Assembly (NCBI GenBank): GCA_030595485.1
Contig: JAUVDE010000106.1
Coordinates: forward strand, 1-9,415
Source of the DNA: Draconibacterium sp.
GTDB lineage: Bacteria; Bacteroidota; Bacteroidia; Bacteroidales; Prolixibacteraceae
Direction: 5' to 3'
DNA length: 9,415 nt
Positions 1 through 6,549 of this stretch are shown here, one piece after another (the stretch's first letter is position 1; the number at the start of each line of letters is the position of its first letter). The translations under genes were made by a program, and so were the position numbers. The notes under the pieces were generated by a model. The model made no database searches and was not told the DNA's origin. It saw only the letters and a list, made by a program, of their open reading frames with translations.

Positions 1-917
1 ACCGAGTGTACCGGAGCAGGTTCCCCTTTTTCATCTTGTAACAAATAACATTTAAAACCATGAATTATACCTGGCTTACCAAAAGTTATTGTGCTAGCGT
101 GGTCACCCATTTTTGTACCGGTTCCGCCAGGTTCAACACCATGCAAGGTAATATCTTCGTTGTCTAAAAAGCCCGAGAAAATTCCCATGGCATTGCTACC
201 TCCACCAACGCATGCTACAACATGGTCAGGATTTTCACCTGTCATTTCATTAAACTGATCGTGTGCTTCTATTCCAACCACACGTTGAAAATCACGCACC
301 ATCATCGGAAAAGGATGTGGCCCTACCACCGAACCAATACAATAAATGGTAGTGATAGGATCATTTAAATACGATTGGAAAGCTGAATCAACAGCTTCTT
401 TTAATGTTTTTAAGCCATGTGAAACAGGTACAACTGTAGCACCTAAAATTTTCATGCGCACCACGTTCGGGTGTTCTTTTACAATGTCGACTTCACCCAT
501 GTGAATTTCGCATTCCAAACCAAAATAAGCAGCTGCCGTTGCCAAAGCTACACCGTGTTGTCCGGCACCGGTTTCAGCAATTAAACGTTTTTTGCCCAAA
601 TGCTTTGCCAACAAAGCTTCACCCATACAATGGTTTAATTTATGTGCTCCCGAGTGATTTAAATCTTCACGTTTTAGGTAAATTCGCCCCCCGTATTTTG
701 CCGATAAGTTTTCGCAGAAATAAACCGGAGTTGGTCGTCCCTGAAAGTGTTTACGAATACTACGAAGTTCAGAAATAAAATTGTGCGACTTACTTATTGA
801 ATGATAAGCAGCAGTAATTCTATTCATTTCTTCTTGTAAATCGGGTGGTATAAACGAACCACCATATTCTTTATAAAATCCGTCTTTGTTAGGATATTGC
901 TTAAAATAATCAGTCAT
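1..917 (-). CDS. trpB: Tryptophan synthase beta chain, C-terminus cut by window edge
   Basis: This is a PLP-dependent cytoplasmic enzyme that joins indole and L-serine to make tryptophan, normally in an alpha2-beta2 complex with TrpA. The frame is open from an ATG at 917 to the left edge: 305 codons are seen, of about 390-400 usual for the family. Visible motifs are YLKREDLNHSGAHKLN (residues 80-95) with the PLP lysine at K93, AETGAGQHGVA (114-124) with the catalytic glutamate E115, GSVVGPHPFP near the middle, and the phosphate-binding loop GGGSNA. The last residues, GEPAPVHSV, match the family's conserved late segment. The block after the lysine reads HKLNHCMGEALLAK, where most TrpB proteins have HK(T/I)N...GQ, so this is a somewhat divergent branch. 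The gene upstream is an acyl-CoA synthetase, not trpC or trpF. Whether trpA follows cannot be seen. Family assignment is firm; partnership with TrpA is unknown. Confidence 0.93.
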   Translation of the reverse strand, partial: MTDYFKQYPNKDGFYKEYGGSFIPPDLQEEMNRITAAYHSISKSHNFISELRSIRKHFQGRPTPVYFCENLSAKYGGRIYLKREDLNHSGAHKLNHCMGEALLAKHLGKKRLIAETGAGQHGVALATAAAYFGLECEIHMGEVDIVKEHPNVVRMKILGATVVPVSHGLKTLKEAVDSAFQSYLNDPITTIYCIGSVVGPHPFPMMVRDFQRVVGIEAHDQFNEMTGENPDHVVACVGGGSNAMGIFSGFLDNEDITLHGVEPGGTGTKMGDHASTITFGKPGIIHGFKCYLLQDEKGEPAPVHS

Positions 918-933
918 AATATTCTGTTTTATT

Positions 934-964
934 CAAATTTAGTCCCCTAAAATACTAATTTAAA
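934..964 (-). promoter_or_regulatory. Predicted Bacteroidota-type promoter of trpB
   Basis: On the minus strand, positions 941 to 934 read TAAATTTG, a perfect match to the Bacteroidota -7 consensus TAnnTTTG. A weak -33 element, TTTA (964 to 961), lies 19 bases upstream. The box ends 16 bases before the trpB ATG, so the predicted leader is only about ten bases. It lies in the 96-bp gap after the acyl-CoA synthetase and suggests that trpB has its own promoter. In AT-rich DNA such matches also occur by chance. Confidence 0.4.
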
Positions 965-1013
965 TTATTTACAGGCATTTTTATGTGAAATCGTAAGTGT
1001 TCGAAATTTAAAT

Positions 1014-2678
1014 TTAATGATACAAGTATCGTTTAATTTTTTGCGTAGCTGTTTTTATAAAAGGTGTTGGGTGCGAAATAAACTGTTGAACCTTTGAAAA
1101 TTTACTTACCTGCGTATTTAACTGATGTTTTAGTTCGAGTGTGAGTTCTTCAATCTTTTCATCTACAATTTGCGACAATTCATCCATTTTATCACCAATC
1201 TCGGTGCGCATTTCTTTAACCTTTTGCTCTAATTCTTCGCGGTTAAAATGCACCATTGCCACCAGCTTACCTTTCTTTTCAACTACCAACGATTCAACAA
1301 CATACTCAAAGTTATTAATGATTGATTCAATTTCTTCGGGGTAAATATTTTCACCACTTGCGCCAACAATCATATTTTTTAAACGCCCTTTATGGCTTAA
1401 CCAGCCATCCTTATCGAAAACGCCCAAATCACCGGTTTTAAACCATCCATCTTTTGTAAGCACCTTATTGGTTTCTTCTTCGTTTTTATAGTAGCCCAAC
1501 ATTACATTGGGTCCTTTTGCCCAAATTTCGCCTTCCCCGGTTGTTGCATTTGGGTCGTTAATAATAAGTTCACAATCCACTACTTTCGGACCAACAGCCT
1601 GGTATCTGGTTTGCGAAGGATTTGAGCCGGCAATTAAAGGCGCTGTTTCGGTAAGTCCATAACCAATCGCATAGGGAAATTTCCCATCACGTAAAAACCG
1701 CTCAACAGTAGCATCCAGTTTTGCACCTCCAATTCCAAAAAATTTCAGATTACCACCAAAGGTTTCATACAGTTTTTTTCCTGCAATTTTATGAACCAGT
1801 TTTCGGGTTGGTTTAAAGCTGTGCAAAATGCGGGTAAACGCTTTCTTTTTAATGGTAGGAAGAATACTGTTTTTGTATACCTTTTCAATTATTAAAGGTA
1901 CGGTTAGCATTAAATCGGGACGTAAGCTTTTCATTGCCGGGAGCAAAATACTTGCTGTTGGTGGTTTGCGCAAGTAAGTAACGCTGGCTCCTTTTAAAAT
2001 CGGAAGTATAAAACCAATGGTGTTTTCGTAGGTATGCGACAGTGGTAAAACCGATAAAAATTTAAATCCTTCTTCTATCTCTTGCACTTCACCCGATTGA
2101 ATGGCATTTGTTATTACATTTTTTTGCGAAAGCATTACACCCTTCGAATTCCCTGTTGTTCCTGAAGTATATAATAAAATTGACATTTCGTCTTCTTCAG
2201 GAATATAAGCAGTTTCGCTTTGTGCATTTTTATCGAAAGTGATATTTTGCTTTTCAGGTGTCAGAACCTGAAAATTATCAATTTGAATTATTGTATTAAG
2301 TGATTCGGTATCGGTTTTTTCCAGTTTATAACGAAGGCTTTCTGATATAAACATAGCTTTCGATTCGGAATGCTTAACTACATTTTCAAGTTCCACCGAA
2401 CTAAAATCGGGAAGAACCGGAACGACAACAATACCTGAGCATTGCAAAGCAAAATACACTACTCCCCAATTGGGCATATTCTGACTATAAATAATTACTT
2501 TGTCACCTTGTATTATTCCAAGCGCACTTAAAAAAGCCTGAACAGCAGATATTTGACGCCCCATTTCGGCATAGGTAATATAACCTTCATCGAAAAAACC
2601 CAATGCATTATTATTGCCAAATTTTTCGACTGAGTTTGAAATAAGGGAGGTGAAATTTAGAGCTGTTATTGTTTGCAT
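1014..2678 (-). CDS. Long-chain fatty acid-CoA ligase (AMP-forming, FadD-like)
   Basis: This ANL-superfamily adenylate-forming enzyme activates a carboxylic acid, probably a long-chain fatty acid, to its acyl-adenylate and then to acyl-CoA. It has 554 residues from the ATG at 2678. Motifs, in that numbering: the ATP-binding P-loop YTSGTTGNSKG (170-180), GYGLTET (339-345), GWFKTGDLG (411-419) with the ribose-binding aspartate, the hinge and C-terminal domain entry GASGENIYPEEIE (about 439-451), and the C-terminal KTATQKIKRY (542-551) whose lysine would serve the adenylation step. A charged, probably helical stretch (about 480-530) precedes the last motif. There is no signal peptide, so it is cytoplasmic or membrane-associated. 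A longer frame from TTG at 2699 adds seven residues, but that codon lies inside a perfect -7 promoter box, so ATG 2678 is preferred. Neighbours give no pathway link. Substrate chain length cannot be read from the sequence; phenylacetate or other acids are less likely alternatives. Confidence 0.92.
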   Translation of the reverse strand: MQTITALNFTSLISNSVEKFGNNNALGFFDEGYITYAEMGRQISAVQAFLSALGIIQGDKVIIYSQNMPNWGVVYFALQCSGIVVVPVLPDFSSVELENVVKHSESKAMFISESLRYKLEKTDTESLNTIIQIDNFQVLTPEKQNITFDKNAQSETAYIPEEDEMSILLYTSGTTGNSKGVMLSQKNVITNAIQSGEVQEIEEGFKFLSVLPLSHTYENTIGFILPILKGASVTYLRKPPTASILLPAMKSLRPDLMLTVPLIIEKVYKNSILPTIKKKAFTRILHSFKPTRKLVHKIAGKKLYETFGGNLKFFGIGGAKLDATVERFLRDGKFPYAIGYGLTETAPLIAGSNPSQTRYQAVGPKVVDCELIINDPNATTGEGEIWAKGPNVMLGYYKNEEETNKVLTKDGWFKTGDLGVFDKDGWLSHKGRLKNMIVGASGENIYPEEIESIINNFEYVVESLVVEKKGKLVAMVHFNREELEQKVKEMRTEIGDKMDELSQIVDEKIEELTLELKHQLNTQVSKFSKVQQFISHPTPFIKTATQKIKRYLYH

Positions 2679-2696
2679 AAATCGGTTTTTATTGAA

Positions 2697-2729
2697 CAAA
2701 TATAATTTTTATAATTGTTGTCGGGTAAA
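2697..2729 (-). promoter_or_regulatory. Predicted promoter of the acyl-CoA ligase gene
   Basis: Minus-strand positions 2704 to 2697 read TATATTTG, a perfect TAnnTTTG -7 box. A TTTA -33-like element (2729 to 2726) lies 21 bases upstream. Its end is 18 bases before the ATG at 2678, close to the spacing seen at trpB. The box covers the alternative TTG start at 2699, so a transcript starting here could not include that codon. Confidence 0.45.
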
Positions 2730-2778
2730 AATTAGAGATTACTTCGTTTTGCTAACAACGTCAGATTATTCGTTCAGA

Positions 2779-2853
2779 CCCTGAAACAAGTTCAGGGTGA
2801 CGTCCTTAACTAACTTTCGCACAGGTTTAGTCGTCATGCTGAACTTGTTTCAG
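2779..2853. repeat. Inverted pair of REP-like palindromes
   Basis: Unit A (2781-2802) and unit B (2832-2853) are 22 bp each, lie in opposite orientation, match at 20 of 22 positions, and are 29 bp apart. Each contains its own palindrome. Unit A has CCCTGAA (2779-2785) and TTCAGGG (2791-2797) around the loop ACAAG. Unit B has CTGAA (2839-2843) and TTCAG (2849-2853). Each has a TGACG tail after the palindrome. The core CTGAAACAAGTTCAG looks like a dispersed repeat found between genes in many bacterial genomes; that is recollection, not a search. Transcribed with the sulfatase mRNA it could fold into two small hairpins or one long stem and protect or end the transcript. Confidence 0.75.
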
Positions 2854-2967
2854 TATCTCTGTCATCGTCTCATCATACCCCAGAATAGCAGTCTTTACGA
2901 TCCGTCAACTGATGGAGTGCAATCTATTTCAATATTTGCAAGTTTACCCTACAATAGTGAATTTTTT

Positions 2968-2986
2968 AAAAAAACGTTAATCGTTT
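2968..2986 (-). terminator. Possible intrinsic terminator after the sulfatase
   Basis: On the minus strand the sulfatase stop codon runs directly into AAACG (2986-2982), loop ATTAA, CGTTT (2976-2972), followed by four more T residues. The stem is only five base pairs, so it is weak, but its place and the T run of seven fit an intrinsic terminator. The REP-like palindromes 120-200 bp further on could act as a backup. Confidence 0.35.
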
Positions 2987-4745
2987 AATCAAGTTTTTCC
3001 AACTCAACCCAAAACGGAAATATATTCTTACCTTTTGTGGCGTAGAAAGGAATTAAGTCGCAATCCATTTTAGTAAGATGAATGTTTTTCATCTCTAGAA
3101 TATCAGTATTTACCTCAGTATTTTTAGTCTGATTTATAATTGCTCCCGTTTCTAAATACATACGACCAGCAGATTGAATTGGTTTTACAAACTTAAATTT
3201 CACGTTGTAAACTCCTTCGGCAATACTTACATCCCACTTTCCGTAAATCTCTTCCTGAGCCCAAATTCCGCGCGAGCCACCGGCATCATTTCGATTCAGA
3301 ATTATTGGATTTTCATTCTTGTTTCCAACAATAATAGGTTGCGGATTTTTTAAGTTTTCCGAGTTTATAAGTTCAGCATAATAACGATCGAGTTCGGCTT
3401 TTAAGTCGTTGGCTACAGCATTATTATTCTCAACAATATTGTTCTGCTCAAAACCATCTTTGTCAATGTCAAAGAACTCAAAATCGGCTATTTCTGCATT
3501 ATAATCGGTGTAGCCAACCAATTTATGTTTTCCCTTTTGCACAGCCATACTGTAATACAATTCCGGATAGCGGCGGGTCCAGTAAAAAAACAACGAACGA
3601 TCTGCCCAATCCACCTTTTTATCCTGAATAAGCGGCACCAGACTTTTGCCGTCAATCTTTTTGGCTTCAGGTAAATCTACATTACAGATATCAGCCAACG
3701 TAGGAAGAATATCGATGTGAGCAGCGGTCGTTTCAATCGATTTATTTTGATTTACGGAATTGGGCATTTTCATAAAAAAAGGAACCCGAACTCCACCTCG
3801 ATAAACAGTACCTTTTGTTCCCCGCATACCCGCCACATAACGTCGTTGCTGCGGTCCATTATCGGTCATAAAAACCACCAAAGTATTATCCGCGATTTTC
3901 AGTTCGTCTAATTTACTGAGCAATTTCCCAACATTATCATCAATGTTAGTTACCATCGCATAAACTTTCCGGGCGGCCTCTTTGTCCTTTTCGCTCATGT
4001 TTGGAAAAGGTCTATCATCTTTCTCAAATCCCGAAGTTGGGTCAATGTCTTTGTACATTTCGTAGTACTTATTGGGAACCTGTAATGGCGTATGTGGCGC
4101 ATTAAACGACAGGTAACAGAAAAATGGATTATCCTTGTTGTTTTCAATAAACTGTACGGCTTCATCAGCAAAAATATCAGAACAATATCCTTCGTAAGCT
4201 TCAGTTTCCCCGTTGTGCCAAAGCACCGGATCGAAATAGCTTTTATCGAATTTGAAATAAGTAGTAAAGTCGCCAACTTGTCCCATTCCTCCTGCCAAAT
4301 GAATTAGCGATTCATCAAAACCTTGATCGTTTGGACGAGACGGGTAATTATCGCCCAGATGCCATTTCCCAAAAATACCCGATTTGTAGTTTGCTTGTTT
4401 TAACATTTCGGCAATGGTAACTTCGTTGCTTGCCATGGTTGCACCACCGTTGTAAGTGTCTCGAACTCCAGTTCGAAGCGAATACCTACCTGTCATTAAA
4501 CTCGAACGTGTTGGCGCACAAACCGGCGAAACATAAAACTTATTGAAACGAATATTTTCGTTTGCGAATTTATCAATTACCGGTGTTTTTACATGTGGAT
4601 TCCCGGTGACACCCAAGTCTCCGTAACCTTGATCATCGGTAATAATAATTACAACATTGGGATGCTTGTTATTTTGCCCAAAGCTGATTTTTGAAAATGC
4701 GACAATTACTAGAATCACCAGCACAAGCGTAGTTTTTAAGTTCAT
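2985..4745 (-). CDS. Secreted S1-family sulfatase (formylglycine type)
   Basis: This exported sulfatase would hydrolyse sulfate esters, most likely on a sulfated polysaccharide or its oligosaccharides. It has 586 residues from ATG 4745. A signal peptide (about 1-23, hydrophobic 6-17, likely cut before Q24) has no lipobox cysteine, so it is periplasmic or secreted. Active-site features of S1 sulfatases: TDDQGYGD (36-43) with metal-binding D37/D38; VCAPTRSSLMTGR (75-87) with C76 in the C-x-P-x-R signature converted to formylglycine; GKWHLG (126-131); H218 in NAPHTP; TDNG (294-297) with D295/N296; K311 in RGTKGT. Residues about 470-586 form an extra C-terminal segment rich in alternating hydrophobic residues, probably a beta domain. 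The start is 21 bp after the double SGNH hydrolase stop, with an A-rich leader and no Shine-Dalgarno sequence, so the two are probably one transcript. The Cys-to-formylglycine maturase is not in the window. The subfamily and exact substrate cannot be named by eye. Confidence 0.93.
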   Translation of the reverse strand: MNLKTTLVLVILVIVAFSKISFGQNNKHPNVVIIITDDQGYGDLGVTGNPHVKTPVIDKFANENIRFNKFYVSPVCAPTRSSLMTGRYSLRTGVRDTYNGGATMASNEVTIAEMLKQANYKSGIFGKWHLGDNYPSRPNDQGFDESLIHLAGGMGQVGDFTTYFKFDKSYFDPVLWHNGETEAYEGYCSDIFADEAVQFIENNKDNPFFCYLSFNAPHTPLQVPNKYYEMYKDIDPTSGFEKDDRPFPNMSEKDKEAARKVYAMVTNIDDNVGKLLSKLDELKIADNTLVVFMTDNGPQQRRYVAGMRGTKGTVYRGGVRVPFFMKMPNSVNQNKSIETTAAHIDILPTLADICNVDLPEAKKIDGKSLVPLIQDKKVDWADRSLFFYWTRRYPELYYSMAVQKGKHKLVGYTDYNAEIADFEFFDIDKDGFEQNNIVENNNAVANDLKAELDRYYAELINSENLKNPQPIIVGNKNENPIILNRNDAGGSRGIWAQEEIYGKWDVSIAEGVYNVKFKFVKPIQSAGRMYLETGAIINQTKNTEVNTDILEMKNIHLTKMDCDLIPFYATKGKNIFPFWVELEKLD

Positions 4746-4766
4746 GGTTTAGTTTTTATTGGTTTG

Positions 4767-6536
4767 TTATTTTGTTAGTTGGGTTCTGATTTCAGGAGCT
4801 AATTTTGAATATCCTTTTGAGTTCGGGTGTAATCCATCTTTAAAAAGCGACTCATCAATTTTTCCATCATTGTTTAAAAGAACATTTCCAATATCAGTAA
4901 AGTCGACATTTTGCATGCCAGCCAGTTGTGCAATTTGAAGATTTAAGCTGGCAACTCGTTCTTCGTTATTTCTTCGTGGATAAATTCCAATGAAGAGAAT
5001 TCTTGTATGAGGCTGACGATTTTTAACAGCTTGAATTACAAGTTCTAATCCGGCGATTATTTCTTCATCGGTATTTAAATGCAAGTTGTTTGTGCCCAGC
5101 ATAAAAACAACTTGTTCGGCAGAAAATCCATCCAATTCATCGTGGTAAATTCTCCACAATACATTTTCAACACGGTCCCAACCAAAACCGAAATTTTGTA
5201 CGTTTAAATCGCCCAAATACTTATCCCATGAATCACTTCCATTTTTTAGTTTTGCTTCCGGCTCACCTCCCCAATAATGCGTAATTGAGTTCCCGAAAAA
5301 GCAGATTTTAGGTGGGTTGCTTTTGTTGAGTTCTAGCAATTCATTGTGACGTTGTTCCCAGTTATACATTCCGGGTTCACGTGCTTGTGTAATTGGCTGG
5401 GTGGTCGAAAGTTCTCCGGTAGGTTCGTTCAAAATGGTGCGGAGTTTTTTCTCGTAAGCCAAAGCATACCGTTCCATTCCCAAATCAGTTGGGTGGGTGC
5501 CATCAACAAAATCTTCGAAATTTAAGCCAAGGTCTTTTTTTGCAAGCAGATAAAGGTTGCTTGTTCCTTGCGATTTTAGCTCCGCAAAAGCCGTTGCCAT
5601 TACTTGATTTAAGCGGTTGTTATTTTTTAGCAAGTCGTTGTTTGACGAAGTTTCACCATAACCGGCATGTTCTACCAATAAAATTGGAGTTTTCGAATTT
5701 TCCCGAAGTGTGTTAACCGAGTTCAGAATTCGTTTATGTACCTCTTCTTCCGAGTAAGTTTTACCCAAAGATAGATTCGGCAGACAATCGAGAATGTAAA
5801 CTTTTGCTTCAATTTCAGCTATTAAATTAATCATCTCCGGTTCCAATCTCCCATTTCCCGAGAATCCTAAATTAATGGTTGGTCTGTCCATTTTTCTTTC
5901 CAGAATGTTTGTCCAAGCCATTCCTGGGCGCGAAGCGCAAGCACCTTGTGCAATTGAAGTTCCATAAACAATGATGGGCTTTTCTTTTCTCACTGGAATA
6001 GGTTCAAACAATACTCCTTCTTCGGTGCCAATTTCCAGCCATTCTACCGAATTGTACAAAGGCAAATACAAGTGATACTCGCGCCCAAGTTTGTGGTAGT
6101 TGTCGTTTGGTGTAATGTTGTTGAAATTGTAGGTGACCGAATCGCCAAATGCAAATCTTCCCCGACACCAAAGCCAATGTCCATCGCTTTTTTTTGCATA
6201 TAAATCTACTCCGCTTACTCCGGTTGCTGGCATATGAGACATTGCCATTCCGTTGCTTACTTTATATCGAACATGTATTTTATTACTATTTGTACGAAAG
6301 CGAATTTTTATGCCTGCTGAGTTTTGCGAAAGGTTCCATACCGCTTTTCGAACTTTGTCTTCAGCTCTTGACGGAAGTCTGTCGTAATCTGATTTTACTT
6401 CGTCCGACCAAGCCTGTCCATCGATTACATTAAACTCGTTTTGTGCTGGATTCCACCACGAAATATTAGTTTGCGAATTGGCTAATTGGGCTACAAATAG
6501 TAGCAAGAATAAGAATAAGTTTAGTTTTAATTTCAT
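4767..6536 (-). CDS. Secreted tandem SGNH/GDSL hydrolase (two catalytic domains)
   Basis: This predicted exported esterase (589 residues) carries two separate SGNH hydrolase domains. A signal peptide covers about 1-21 (hydrophobic core, cut near NS/QT). The N-terminal beta-rich region has the GxDLY motif (109-113) typical of the domain that precedes Lipase_GDSL_3-type SGNH enzymes. Domain 1: Ser in YGTSIAQG (S194), Gly in GFSGNG (224-229), Asn in DCLPN (N254), Asp/His in DGTHP (D345, H348). After a linker (about 370-400), domain 2: GNSIT (S417), GFGWDR (G450 or G452), GTNN (481-484), DGLHP (D567, H570). Both triads look intact. Members act as carbohydrate acetyl esterases or lipase/acyl esterases; a role in removing acyl groups from a polysaccharide is inferred from the adjacent sulfatase. 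The ATG at 6536 starts 13 bp after the queA stop, leaving no room for a promoter except inside queA. The substrate is unknown, and the domains may differ in specificity. Confidence 0.9.
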   Translation of the reverse strand: MKLKLNLFLFLLLFVAQLANSQTNISWWNPAQNEFNVIDGQAWSDEVKSDYDRLPSRAEDKVRKAVWNLSQNSAGIKIRFRTNSNKIHVRYKVSNGMAMSHMPATGVSGVDLYAKKSDGHWLWCRGRFAFGDSVTYNFNNITPNDNYHKLGREYHLYLPLYNSVEWLEIGTEEGVLFEPIPVRKEKPIIVYGTSIAQGACASRPGMAWTNILERKMDRPTINLGFSGNGRLEPEMINLIAEIEAKVYILDCLPNLSLGKTYSEEEVHKRILNSVNTLRENSKTPILLVEHAGYGETSSNNDLLKNNNRLNQVMATAFAELKSQGTSNLYLLAKKDLGLNFEDFVDGTHPTDLGMERYALAYEKKLRTILNEPTGELSTTQPITQAREPGMYNWEQRHNELLELNKSNPPKICFFGNSITHYWGGEPEAKLKNGSDSWDKYLGDLNVQNFGFGWDRVENVLWRIYHDELDGFSAEQVVFMLGTNNLHLNTDEEIIAGLELVIQAVKNRQPHTRILFIGIYPRRNNEERVASLNLQIAQLAGMQNVDFTDIGNVLLNNDGKIDESLFKDGLHPNSKGYSKLAPEIRTQLTK

Positions 6537-6549
6537 TTTGAAAAGATAA

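Larger units (their letters stand above)
2679..2984. other. Gene-poor intergenic region, about 306 bp
   Basis: This gap lies between the 5' end of the acyl-CoA ligase and the 3' end of the sulfatase. It holds the ligase promoter at its left end, an inverted pair of REP-like palindromes (2779-2853) and a possible terminator touching the sulfatase stop. I see no gene. A plus-strand open frame at 2797-2988 reads through the palindrome and gives a peptide containing VMLNLFQYL, the kind of string produced by translating such repeats. From about 2860 to 2960 nothing was recognised. Confidence 0.7.

Noticed and set aside
539..778. Plus-strand open frame of 79 codons
   Set aside because: It lies wholly antisense to trpB, whose motifs are continuous through this stretch.
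2797..2988. Plus-strand open frame of 63 codons between the ligase and the sulfatase
   Set aside because: It translates the REP-like palindrome (VMLNLFQYL) and has no family features or promoter; it is most likely spurious.
3995..4276. Minus-strand open frame of 93 codons inside the sulfatase
   Set aside because: It is in another frame of the sulfatase gene, whose conserved residues, including H218, fall here.
6149..6433. Plus-strand open frame of 94 codons, rich in Leu
   Set aside because: It is antisense to the double SGNH hydrolase; the Leu/Phe/Tyr richness comes from the complementary codons.
6541..6548. TATCTTTT on the minus strand as a promoter for the SGNH hydrolase
   Set aside because: It matches the -7 box at all but the last base and has no -33 element 19-21 bases upstream, and it would leave almost no leader before ATG 6536.
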